Below, in pieces: positions 1-10,726 of a DNA stretch of 64,000 bases. Position 1 is the first letter of the stretch. Each line of letters starts with the position of its first letter. Under the pieces are notes generated by a model. The model searched no databases and was not told where the DNA came from. It was given only the letters and a program-made list of their open reading frames with translations. A program made the translations under genes and the position numbers. The stretch covers positions 20,170,070 through 20,234,069 of the forward strand of contig NC_088314.1 of the NCBI RefSeq assembly GCF_910592395.1. Direction: 5' to 3'. This DNA comes from Lineus longissimus. Lineage: Eukaryota; Nemertea; Pilidiophora; Heteronemertea; Lineidae.

Positions 1-2028
1 TTGAATTTGAGCGCCCCCTATTTGAAGATGTCGACGACTCGATGAAGCAGTGCTATGGCCCGGGGTGTGCGGAGATTGCTCGTCCGGGATCCAAGTATTG
101 CTCAGATGACTGTGGAATGAAACTTGCCACAAAGTAAGCGGAAGTTTGGCTAAGAAAGTGTTCTCAGCCAGGAGTATTGTCCTTCAAGATTTAGATATAG
201 TCTTAACTATTAATCTTTGGGTAATATAAAGTATCGCAGAATAATCACAAACATTTTTTACTGAATAGTCTGTTAAACAGGCCAGCATTTCGAAGTCACA
301 CTTGTGAGATGCTTTGGGCTGACAAAACAATTACAGATACACATGACAACTATCTTACAGATGGGCTATACCTTCTGTGATGAAATCGTTCCAAATTTCA
401 GTCGTATATTTGAGATCCTTCCCCAGCGTATTCAGCAGTGGCAGTCATCGCCCTGTATAGCAGAGGACAACAACAAGAAGGAGCTTGAGAAGATTCGTCG
501 CAGCCAGCTCGACGCCCGCCAGAAACTCGGTGAACTGGACCTGAAACACCAGGAGCTGGACGCCCTGATCGAACGAGCGAAACATGCCTCGATAGCCCCG
601 GAGCAGGACGTAAGTTCAACCTTTGATTTCTGTGTTTGATAGTACCGGTACTGGAGGTTTTGGTTTGACCACTGCTAACAGCGGGGCCGAAATGCTGGCC
701 AAAACCTGAGGTGGGAATTTGGGGTGAAATAATCCGTCAAAGTGATTTTGTAGTGGCCAACGGACCAACAATCCATTTCATTGATCACTTCAGTAACTAT
801 ATCTAACGATATTTCAGAATACGGAGGGTGATGAGGAAGCTGAGTTGAGTGTCTACTGCGTCACATGCGGCCATGAAATCAGTCAAAAGGGGGCGCTAAA
901 ACACATGGAGAAATGTTTTGCCAAGGTAAGTTGTGGAAAGTGAGAGCTCTTTCCAAGTCAAATTCTTCTGTCAGTGGATGTCACGAGGGGAGCAGCGGCC
1001 TTCAGGTGTTCCTCTGCCCCCCAGTTTCTTCTTGACATTCTAATCCTCCGATCCGACCAGGTCGTTCTCCGCTTGACTTCAAATAGAGCGCGGTCTTGGA
1101 GGATGTAGTGTACGGCCTGTTCATCTGTCCACATCGGAAGAGTTTTCCACCTGATCTTCTGTAGGTGGCTACACAATCCACACTCTTCTGTGTGATGACG
1201 GTAGACATGGTCAATGATGTAGTTTTACTGAGAATATTTGATTTCTCATTCGACAGTACGAATCGCAGACATCATTTGGCTCCATCTACAAAACACGAAT
1301 TGAAGGCAACTCGATGTTTTGTGATTACTACAACGCATCACAGAAGACCTACTGCAAGAGACTCAAGGTCTTGTGTCCGGAACATAGCAAGGAACCAAAG
1401 GTGAGGCCAACTTTTGTACATCTTGTGCCCAGGTAACATGAAAAGTTTCTTTCAAAAGAGGGATTGACAGCGCTATGATGATGGCTTCAAAACATCTTGG
1501 CCACACAGTGTTATCACTTGCTTCGAACCATCCCCCATGATAGGAGAACATACTGTCGTCTGGAAAGTTCCTTGTTGGAAACAGGGATAGCAGTACGGTA
1601 ATGATAAAATAAAAGCTAGCTATATTATTTTTCTGAATTTTTAGGTCAGTCAAGATGAAGTGTGCGGTTGTCCACTCGTGTCAAACGTCTTCGAAGAAAC
1701 GGGGGAATTCTGCCGAGCGCCAAAAAGGAAATGCAATAAACACTTCTGCTGGGAGAAGCTGAGGAGAGCTGAAATCGACATGGAACGAGTACGACAGGTA
1801 AATAGCATCACTTGCTCAAAATCACCCAGTTTGCCCACGGTTCCACTCTACTACATTCTCATTCTGTTTTGTGTTTTTTTCCAGTGGCTCAAGCTTGATG
1901 AACTCTTTGAGGAGGAGCGCAATATCAGAATGGCAATGGCGAGCCGGGCCGGCGTGCTCGGCCTCATGCTGCATCAGACCATCGATCATGACCCTCTCAA
2001 TCCCATCAAACAACTCACTCATGAATAA
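1..2028 (+). CDS. CXXC1: CXXC finger protein 1 (CFP1), C-terminal part, 5' end outside window
   Basis: CFP1 binds unmethylated CpG DNA and recruits the Set1/COMPASS H3K4 methyltransferase. Six coding exons are visible: about 1-133 (frame from base 3), 402-609, 818-925, 1257-1400, 1645-1797 and 1885-2028. All junctions are GT-AG and keep one frame to the TAA at 2026. The spliced product carries the conserved C-terminal CpG-binding-protein region, with hallmark peptides MKQCYGPGC, GSKYCSDDCGMKLAT, IFEILPQRIQQW, CGCPLV, CNKHFCWEKLRRAE and LMLHQTIDHDP. The second exon (KKELEKIRR onward) is a predicted coiled coil and the later exons contain several Cys/His clusters. The N-terminal PHD finger and CXXC zinc finger must lie upstream of base 1. 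An AATAAA overlaps the stop codon (2024-2029). Identification is very secure; exact exon ends are inferred from splice consensus. Confidence 0.95.
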
Positions 2029-4375
2029 AAAACAGAGTCTGGAGTATAGAGTGTTTTCATGGTCAGTCATGTTGGAGGGCAGAACAATGATTTGTTGTGC
2101 CTGACTTAACTGAATCAAAATCATTGTTCATGGTCATTTAGGCTTCCTTTCTTTTGTCTGTCCCTCCAGAATGGAAGGTGATGACGTCACGTGAAACCAC
2201 GCTATAGGGCGTCAAAAACTTTGTGTCCTTCCTTAGTCCACTGCCAACTGTATTATTTGAATTACTATCAGAAATTGCATTCCCTTTACAGTGAGGCCTT
2301 CAGAAAACAAAAGTGTGTTTGAAATTTACTTGACTGATATTCTGTTTGTGGCATTATGAGGTATGCTATGGCTGCCTGGTGTACCAGTCTCATGACGTCG
2401 TCATGCAGTGTAGGTAAATGCATGACACAATGTATGAAGTGACATCATTGCAAATGATGTGGAAAGCTGTTCAAAGCTTAATAATGATGCCATGTGACGT
2501 CCCGTCATGAAGTGTTGAAATGGACGCAAAATCACTGACCCTGTTACTTCCCTTTTGAGCGTTTTCCTATAGAAAAATGTAACCCTAGTCTCAAAAAATC
2601 AAACGAGCCCCAAAAGATATCATATCTTCAGTATTTGCCTAACCGGTTGTTGGAGGCTTGTAAGCATTGTCTCCAGAGTTGACAATCTTTATTATAACTC
2701 TGTTTTGTAAAATGTATTGTGTATATCAAATTGTCGCAGGTTGCAGCAACAGAAATCTCTGGTTTGTGCGGCGCTGGTGTTTATAAAGGTAGCAACACAT
2801 CAAAGAACCTTTGAATTGGTGATCAGGCCATTTAAGTGGTTTAAAGGTGGAGAACCTTTGTAGGTTACATGAAGTTTGAAAGTGGCCGGGTTGTTACGCC
2901 ATAGGATAATTTGCATATCTTAGTTGTTCTGTTCTCGCTAGTGAGACCCTAAGTATTACATGTCTTGTGCCTCGTGCAGAACTGCTGTCAAGGGGGAGCT
3001 CACCTTGTTGAGAAAAGCCAGTGAAGAGTGATGCAGGGATTTTTGGGCTTCGTGGATTTTGGGCAAAAACACAACATATTACCTCGGGATTGACGAAATA
3101 ACAAAGTCTCCAAGTTTTTTGTGTTTTTGGGTAAATCTAGTCAGCCGACTTATTCCATCTATTTTGCTGGCCCCCTGTGTAAATCTAGTGCCTCCGATAG
3201 ATCTGCTGTCAAACGTGTTGTAAGATATAATACTGTCATTTTTTCATATTTGGATTAGGTCTTTAGCCACAGAACCGGTGAAACCTCATCAGTGGCAATC
3301 ACCAGTACTCTAAAACCGCTTTATAAGATCAGTTGATTTAAACACGAGGTGGGGTTGATACAGTTGCGTGTGCATTAGTGTGGCGAAAATAGTTCTCCAG
3401 TGGTACAGGATTCATTTCAAGAAGTCGATTCCGTCTGAATAACTTACGCTGTATAAACACAATTTAGAGCTTTTCAAAATGCATTCGGAGTGATCTTATA
3501 GAAGGGATTAGGGAGTATCTATCAGTATCTCACTGTTGTGTATGGTGTAAACTGTAATTGATTTTATGTGACACTATATATAGTTTCTAGTTGGTGAGGG
3601 AATTTTGTCTTTGATTAGGTATGGAAGTGAAGTGTTCTCTCTTCCCTTTATTTTCTTCCTGAAATAATGACAAATATGATCATGATCAGACGCAACCTAA
3701 TCATACATGAAATGCAGCGTCAGATCGAGAAAAGAAGGCCTTGGCACTTGCATACAGAAGTGCTGCACCAGTGATCCAATGCTTTGAACTTGACTGTCTA
3801 GGGGCAGGGGCATAGCTAGCAGGGAACTAACATAAAACGTGTTTTTGACCATGATTTTGGCTCAGATAGTAATTTTGTTCGCCGAAGACCAAAAAGCAAG
3901 CTATGCTCCTGCAGTCCTGTCTGTGTTGTATTTAAAGATGTTAATGTGTTGTTAAATCAGTTCCTTTTACTTTCATTAGAACTTTGCCTCGTTGTAGAAT
4001 GTCCTGTGTTGATACAAGCTCTGCTCATGGAGGATACCGGGCGTCTGTCACATCGGCCTGAATATGTTAAGCTTATGCACGTTATCAGCTTAACTCCCAT
4101 CTCTAATGCCATGCGCCCGGCGAGAAGGCAGTCTGTACCCTACTTTTAACCAGCTGGCGGCTGCCGTGTGAACCCTGTGGTTATCTACCTCCGGTATCCA
4201 ACTTGAGCTCTACCTAAAGGAGATTAAGGTCACATATTTAGCTTGTGTGGCATAGCATGTGCATACAGCTTTAGTATATTTTTGTTATTAAATTCATTCA
4301 ACTTGAACTGACTCTTTCTCGCTTCACTGACAAAATTCATAGGAAACTTCTGTGCTGCACACCTTTGACCGGGGA
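2029..4375 (+). other. CXXC1 3' UTR and intergenic DNA, no gene seen
   Basis: About 2.3 kb after the CXXC1 stop without a convincing coding exon. The short ORF at 3946-4149 has no splice context or family signature. The stretch is AT-rich and may include a long 3' UTR; no clear repeat was recognised. Confidence 0.5.
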
Positions 4376-4439
4376 CTATTCCTCCTGCTACACCCGTCTC
4401 AAATTGTAACAGGGTTTATACCATTGAAAGGTTATTAGT

Positions 4440-4815
4440 TTTGGAGGACTGTAACTCCTTCTACACCAGCCACAGGTTGTGAGAGACAAGGGACTATAGA
4501 TCCTTCTACACCAGCCACAGGTTGTGAGAGACAAGGGACTATAAATCCTTCTACACCAACTACAGGTTGTGAGAGACAAGGGACTATAGATCCTTCTACA
4601 CCAGCCACAGGCTGTGAGAGACAAGGGACTTTAGATCCTTCAACACCAGCCACAGGTTGTGAGAGACGAGGGACTATAGATCCTTCTACACCAGCCACAG
4701 GCTGTGAGAGACTAGGGACTATAGATCCTTCTACACCAGCCAAAAGGCTGTGACAGACAAGGGACTATAGTTCCTTCTACACCAACCACAGGTTGTGAGA
4801 GACCAGGTAACTCTG
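4440..4815 (+). repeat. 45-bp minisatellite array A
   Basis: About eight tandem copies of a 45-bp unit whose core reads GGTTGTGAGAGACAAGGGAC followed by TATAGATCCTTCTACACCAG. Copies differ by a few bases each. Because 45 is divisible by three, two reverse-strand frames stay open for 78-102 codons; these are repeat artefacts, not genes. Degenerate related copies continue to about 5240. Confidence 0.9.
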
Positions 4816-5334
4816 GCGTCTCAATCACAGGTTGTGAGAGACAGAGGACCAATTGTGGTGTTAAAGACAGCGGAGTAATTCTCCTGCTACACCAGCCGAA
4901 GGTTGTGGAATACTGGCAACTGCCCCTCTTGCTAAATCGGCCACAGAATGTGAGAAACAGGCCAACAAGTTGTGAGCGACGACGAAAGCTATTGCTCCTG
5001 CTACACAAGCCACACATTTGGACTGGGACTATTCCTCCTGTTGCACCAGCCGCTTGTTGTTAAAGACAAGGGACTTTGCCACCGGTTGTGAAAGACTCAG
5101 CCACAAGTTGTGCGAGACCGACAGGGAACAAAACTTCCTGTTACACCAACCAAAGCTAGTTGTTGTGAGAGACAACATAATATACACCATGTATCACCAG
5201 CTACAGGCCGGTGGTGAGAAAGAGGAGACCAAGATGTAGAGGGTTGGGGTTACTCCTGATACACCAGCCGCAATGTGTAAAGACGGCTCTCTTCGGCTAC
5301 GTCAGCCATGGTTGTTAAAGACAGGAGAGTATTC
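4816..5334 (+). repeat. Degenerate minisatellite copies between arrays A and B
   Basis: Scattered, diverged copies of the same unit (GGTTGTGAGAGAC, TTGTTAAAGACA, GGTTGTGAAAGACTC and CTCCTGCTACACCAGCC fragments) with irregular spacing join the two regular arrays, suggesting one old array that was partly re-homogenised. Confidence 0.7.
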
Positions 5335-5935
5335 CTACAACAGGTTGTGAAAGACAGGGATCATTTCTTCCTGCTACGCCTTTCGCCGGTTGTGAAAGAC
5401 AGGGACCATTTCTTCCTGCTACGCCTGTCGCCGGTTGTGAAAGACAGGGACCATTTCTTCCCGTTACACCTGTCGCCGGTTGTGAAAGACAGGGACCATT
5501 TCTTCCTGTTACACCTGTCGCCGGTTGTGAAAGACAGGGACCATTTCTTCCTTTTACACCTGTCGCCGGTTGTGAAAGACAGGGACCATTTCTTCCTGTT
5601 ACACCTGTCGCCGGTTGTGAAAGACAGGGACCATTTCTTCCTGTTACACCTGTCGCCGGTTGTGAAAGACAGAGACCATTTCTTCCTGTTACACCTGTCG
5701 CCGGTTGTGAAAGACAGGGACCATTTCTTCCTGTTACACCTGTCGCCGGTTGTGAAAGACAGAGACCATTTCTTCATGCTCCCCCTGTCGCCGGTTGTGA
5801 AAGACAGAGACCATTTCTTCCTGCTCCACGTCGCCGGTTGTGAAAGACAGGGACCATTTCTTCCTGTTACACCTGTCGCCGGTTGTGAAAGACAGAGACC
5901 ATTTCTTCCTGTTACACCTGTCGCAAGTTATGGAT
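5335..5935 (+). repeat. 45-bp minisatellite array B (homogeneous)
   Basis: Thirteen head-to-tail copies starting near 5343, 5388, 5433 and so on to 5881. Ten successive steps are exactly 45 bp and one is 43 bp (5793 to 5836). The core is GGTTGTGAAAGACAGGGACC plus a TTCTTCCTGTTACACCTGTC tail. Copies are nearly identical, so the array is young or homogenised. The open frame at 5308-5937 (15-residue period VVKDRDHFFLLHLSP) and its antisense counterparts follow from the period being a multiple of three. Confidence 0.95.
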
Positions 5936-6269
5936 GATCTGGGACTATTCCTCCTGATACAAAGCGAGACTATTTCCTCCTGCTGCAACATACACCAGTT
6001 GTGAAAGACGCGGAATCCCATACAGGAAAACTGGTTAGCCAACTTATGGCTAAGAGAAAGTACCACTGCTGGCCCCACGACCGAGGAATTGACCCTGTCT
6101 TTCACAACCTGGTCCGAAAACGGAAACGAGTGTGGTTGATCACAGACTATTTTCGTGTCTTTTGGTTGGTTTAGCAGGAGGTTCAGTTTCCTGTCTCTTA
6201 TACAAAATGTGCTAATGCAGCACTGGCATGACGTATTAAACCCAGTCGCTGGTGTAGCAGGAGGAATAG

Positions 6270-6527
6270 ACCCTCTCTTTCACAACTTGAGACAGGTGTA
6301 ACAGGAAGAAATGGTCCCTGTCTTTCACAACCGGCGACAGGTGTAACAGGAAGAAATGGTCCCTGTCTTTCCCAACCGGCGACAGGTGTAACAGGAAGAA
6401 ATGGTCCCTGTCTTTCACAACCGGCGACAGGTGTAACAGGAAGAAATGGTCCCTGTCTTTCACAACCGGCGACAGGTGTAACAGGAAGAAATAGTCCCTG
6501 TCTTTCACAACTTGCGACAGGTCAGAA
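6270..6527 (-). repeat. 45-bp minisatellite array C, inverted relative to array B
   Basis: About six copies of the array B unit in reverse complement (CACAACCGGCGACAGGTGTA core), spaced 45 bp apart at 6281, 6326, 6371, 6416, 6461 and 6506. With array B it forms inverted arms of up to ~260 bp separated by ~335 bp of partly diverged sequence. Confidence 0.93.
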
Positions 6528-6930
6528 ATGAATAAATCACAGGAATCACAGATTGAAAGAAGCTTTATCTTTTATTAAGATTTAGGATTGTGGCAATTGA
6601 ATTTAGGATGTTCAATTGATGGCTTACCAGTGGATTTTTTTCTTGTTTGGGGCCCTACTGGTCACTTTTTGTCCGTCATTATGGAACATTAAAGACAACG
6701 GAAAGCCATTTATTTTCGTCTTCAGTTTCGTCTTGTTCATTGTATGGACCAACTTTCCGGTTATCAAAATGGTAAAATTGGATGGTTCTGCGTGATCATG
6801 TTTTAAAAAAAATATATCTAAGTCAATTCTCACTCGCGTAATATTTGTGAGTGAAGAACGATGGTATTGGCCGGTGTCTTGACGACGTATTCGTAACCGT
6901 AAGTCAACGGAACCTCTCTAATTATCCAAT
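6528..6930. other. Intergenic spacer, nothing recognised
   Basis: AT-rich sequence between the inverted minisatellite array and the stop codon of the minus-strand ORF at 6939. No gene or clear repeat was identified. Part may be 3' UTR of that ORF. Confidence 0.4.
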
Positions 6931-6938
6931 GTGGTGGT

Positions 6939-7682
6939 TCAGCGAACTGCAATAGGGGGTAGACGAGTAGGTTTCGATAAATACTTTCTCACCAATGAGA
7001 CGGCGTCGACGCTGTTAGTAACATCCGAATGTTCATCAACATTACTGAAACCAGTGTCCTTGCTTCTTAGTTGCGAGGGAGGCCCGTTTATTCCTTTTGA
7101 AGGATTGACCTTAACATTTGAATCACATGACATGTCGTCCTTGACCTCGCCTGCCTCAGGGTCAGCGCGAGATTTGGTTCTGGCCTCCTCATGTGCACGT
7201 GTGTCCTTGTCCGTTTCGCTTCCCTTTCGAGGCCGCGGCGTGTCACCTCCCGGGGTGTGCCGGACGCTTCGATGATGTTCTGTATGCGGGGTGTTCGGTG
7301 TAGCCCTGCTATGGCCGCTCAGCCGACTGACTGGCGTTCGTCTGTGTCCGTATTTTGCGTATGCTTCTTTGATTCCTTCCCGTTGCAGAAACGGCCGACC
7401 AAGCATCATTCGGGTCTCCATTCCATGAAACTGCTTGTCGAGGTCGTTTTTCCTAAGCGGTGCGATGGTTCTCCGACCTAAAGTAAAATCATTATCAACA
7501 AGTATCAAGAATTACTGGAACATCTTACACGGGCTGTGGCCAAGCCTACACACGTGCGAAGGGAGTCGGCCTTCCCTTTCGTCTTCGTCTAGGATGGTTG
7601 GCCTCGGGTATTTATTAGTGAAAGGGAAACTTAAACCCAACAACAGACCAAGGACGAATGATTTGCCCAATATGTATCTCAT
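6939..7682 (-). CDS. Hypothetical protein with N-terminal hydrophobic segment; or 3' exons of the neighbouring coiled-coil gene
   Basis: Two minus-strand open segments join in frame across a putative 51-bp intron. The first runs from an ATG near 7682 to about 7546 and begins MRYILGKSFVLGLLLGLSF, which resembles a signal peptide or signal anchor. The donor reads GT|GTAAGA and the acceptor TTTACTTTAG. The second segment runs to the TGA at 6939-6941 and contains TIAPLRKNDLDKQFHGMETR, then a charged, low-complexity Pro/Arg/Glu/Thr-rich stretch, and ends SKPTRLPPIAVR. I do not recognise a family. The upstream frame is open to an AG at about 7715, so these could instead be downstream exons of the 7822-8452 gene, entered through CCTGAAG|CCGCG, which fits the phase of that gene's donor. 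Coding status itself is only moderately supported. Confidence 0.4.
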
Positions 7683-7821
7683 TTTCGTGTCATGAAGACA
7701 ATACATATACGCGGCTTCAGGCGGAGACAAAATCTGTCTTTGAGACGCGATAGATGTACAGTATGTACTAGTTTAATGAGAACAGATTTAAGATGTCAGA
7801 GTAACACGTTTTTGCACTTAC

Positions 7822-8452
7822 AAATTATCTTCTTGGAAGTGAATGGAACCTTCTTTATAGTGTCATCGGTCTTGCCATCCTCCTCCAATAGCCGCTCTTC
7901 CTTCTCTCTGCCCTCTTTCTCAATCTCACCCTTACACCTCTGCCGCTTCAATGCGCTCGCGCACTCGATCCTGTGAAGATTCCTCCGCAGGACACGCGCG
8001 TAATCATTGCGACATTCATCCAGACGACACTTCGCTTCCTTTGCCCGGAGTGTTGCTGGTTCCAACTCTGTCAGAGTCTGACGAACCTTGCCTTTCAGCG
8101 CATCAAACGTATATCTCCGATCAAGCGCGGCTTGGTATTCGGAAGAATCACGCGGGAACTCCCTGTTTGGGAACATATTCAACGTGACCACGTGTTGGTA
8201 GGCTTCAATGGCGCGCAAAGAGTCTTTATATTTCTGCACGAGGTTTCTGTTCCGTCCCACCGCCAGACGGATGCTCCTGTCAATGACTTGCACTTTCAGA
8301 TTGTGTACTTTCTGTTCTACGTTATTGATGATCGTGATACGTTTTCTGGTGGAGTCTGAATAATTCACGGAGGCCATGAATCTGGAGTTTTTGGTCATGC
8401 CTACCGCGCCGCCCAGCTCTCGCATCAACTCGCGATTGTGAACTTGCGGCAT
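7822..8452 (-). CDS. Unrecognised coiled-coil protein, first coding exon
   Basis: A 210-codon open exon on the minus strand. It starts at the ATG at 8452 (MPQVHNRELMRELGG), 23 bases inside an exon with a good acceptor (TTTTTTCTGTAG, exon edge near 8475), and ends at a strong ATTT|GTAAGT donor (last exon base 7822), leaving phase 1. The sequence is rich in charged residues and predicted largely helical, with a likely coiled coil from about residue 30 to the end (KVHNLKVQVIDRSIRLAVGR; later ECASALKRQRCKGEIEKEGR). No catalytic motif, membrane segment or named family is apparent to me. Helical proteins of this style are common among ciliary and cytoskeletal proteins, but that is only a guess. A 5' non-coding exon must lie above 8480. 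Confidence 0.55.
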
Positions 8453-8479
8453 CTTGGCGAGATGATGACGCGTCCTACA

Positions 8480-10270
8480 GAAAAAAGAACGCAAAAGGTA
8501 TAAAACACAAAACGATCTTTTCTTTTGGCTCGATGTCTTCTTCTCGCAGTCTGGACGCGGGGGTTACGGGGCTGGAGGTATATATACGTGTTACAGTGAA
8601 TCACACGTACCTTGTCAGACTCCTATCCCTTGGAGTCAGGTACTTCTTCTTTCAGCCGGGTCGAGCCGCGAAAGCTACGCAATGAGCAGAGATCTCTACT
8701 TCGTCTCGAAATTTGTTCCGTCTGCGCTCTTCAAATACCGTCTGCTAAAGGCCTTCGGCGATTTATTTATCATTCTAAATCCATAAAGCTCTTTCAAATT
8801 GGTTTAATTACGGTTACCGCTGTGTTATGGCGCATTATTGTTGTATTAGCTGCGCTTGGTAAACCTTGCGAAAATCTTACAAAGGCACGTTCGAAGTTTG
8901 ACCGCAGAAGTGGTCTTTCTTGAAAGATTGTGCCAATAATAAACATATAGATATAAAACGAGGGTAACTATTATATTATTTTTACGAGCCAGTGATATAT
9001 CCCTTATTTGTTTCAACGGATCATGCCAAGTATAAAGGTGTGACTAATTCGACGACGTCAATGTGTACGTCATCGCGGACATTTGGGCCAGTGTAAAGGT
9101 ATTAAATTGATGTCCGTCTGAACAAGTGTCTAACACTGTTGTCTGATGGTGCGCGGTTACAGAGACCAATTACTCCAGATGATTGTACCTTGAGGATGTG
9201 ATAAACATACATGTACATATATATAAAGTCGCACACGGCTTTAGTTACGTGGACAGTTGTTTTTATAAAAAACGGACAGACCACCGCTCTTTGGAACAAT
9301 CTGTTGACAACACATAAGGACTATAAAACGGGGGGCTTCAATCACTTTTACCAAAAACGAAAAAACAAACTTTAGATTGGGGACAGGCCTATCCCTTTAC
9401 AAGGTAAATATTCAAAGGATAATTGAATTGTATTTCAAACTAAACATTTGCTTAGCATGATTTTATAGTTCAAATATTTGGTTGAGCGAAGAATGCGAGA
9501 GACATCATTGGCGAATTCGGCCGAGACTAATTTGAGTTTGGTAAATGAGCAAGACTAAAAGAGACGCCCTTCCAGCAGAAGACTTTAGGCTGATAGCTAA
9601 GCATGCTCGGGTCATTAATTAGGGAATGTGATAACGGGAAATATCATTAATTTGATTCCGGGATCGCCAGATCTGAACTCGTAAAGCGATAGTAGACTAT
9701 AGATTGCTCATAGTCAAGGAAGGGCCGGTGAGATTTGTGTACATGTATATATATAACTTGTTGGTGAATCGAATTCTCCCCTAATTTTACGATTTAAGAG
9801 CGGCGGTTTATGGTTTATTGTAGGCCTATATTCTGATTTGGGGAATAAATTGGACAGAGTGGTTGATTATCCCAGATCACGACATACATCAGTTATCCCG
9901 TTAATCCAGGGATCAGACGATCAGAGAAAAAGAAGTTCTGAAAACACCTTTGTTCAATTCGTGTAATGGAGGATTACCGCCTAAATATAGCCAGGGGTTA
10001 AGTATTTTCTTAAAAAACGATAATGTACCGTTCTATCGGACTAGGGTGGACGTCTTCACAGTGTTGTCTTCTTTCCTCTGTTGGTCGGATTCTGGGCATG
10101 CGGTCGGGATGAAGACAATACGATCAGAACAAAACAGGATGCGAAGGTGGCATCTTAATCATCGCAGGAAAATTCGAACTTCCCGCTTCGGGATCTTATC
10201 CCAGGCATAGTCTCCGTAAAACCCGCGTGGCGCCACTGGGAACACACCTGTTACATAAAGACTGGACCTT
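8480..10270. other. Intergenic region with presumed promoters of divergent genes
   Basis: No coding exon recognised. It should hold the 5' non-coding exon and promoter of the minus-strand coiled-coil gene and the promoter of the plus-strand renalase-like gene. AT-rich with short CG-containing stretches such as GACGACGTCAATGTGTACG near 9050. Confidence 0.4.
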
Positions 10271-10377
10271 GGTGTTGGACACAAAGCCATACACAACCAA
10301 CAGCCTTTGAATAGGTGAGTCTAAGAACTTTTCCAATGCGATATTTTGTCAATCAATTCACGAATAACAAGGTGCAG

Positions 10378-10417
10378 CAGTCACAACCGTGGGGTCACAA
10401 CCATGGAGTCACAACCA
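10378..10417 (-). repeat. GTCACAACC repeats upstream of renalase-like exon
   Basis: Three copies of GTCACAACC at 10380, 10394 and 10408, spaced 14 bp apart. This is the reverse complement of the GGTTGTGAC core seen in the downstream intron and in the other minisatellites of the window. Confidence 0.75.
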
Positions 10418-10726
10418 ACCAAAAGCATCCCGGCTGGGACGGAGCGCGGTCTGCTTTTAGTAGTTGGATTACTGAAAGATAGAGGGCAGGTTGGCATGGG
10501 ACGAAGTTATTTTGGCGCGAATTTGAAAATGGTCTGCTAAACCACGTGGCGGAGACTCGTCAAGTTTCTGCCACGGCGAAAATGGGACATGAAACCTTGA
10601 CATTGGTTGTCTCCCATCACAGCTTGTCTTGACTTGCAAGCCGTCTCTAAACTTTCTCCTATCATGTCCCTTTGTGAACCAAACAACCTTGATTTCTAAT
10701 TTCAGGGCATGGTATAATTATCAGAC

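Noticed and set aside
5308-5937. 209-codon ORF with a 15-residue repeat (and antisense ORFs at 5361-5777, 5734-6105, 6236-6508)
   Set aside because: Open only because the minisatellite unit is 45 bp, a multiple of three. Both strands and several frames are open, with no start context, splice sites or family match.
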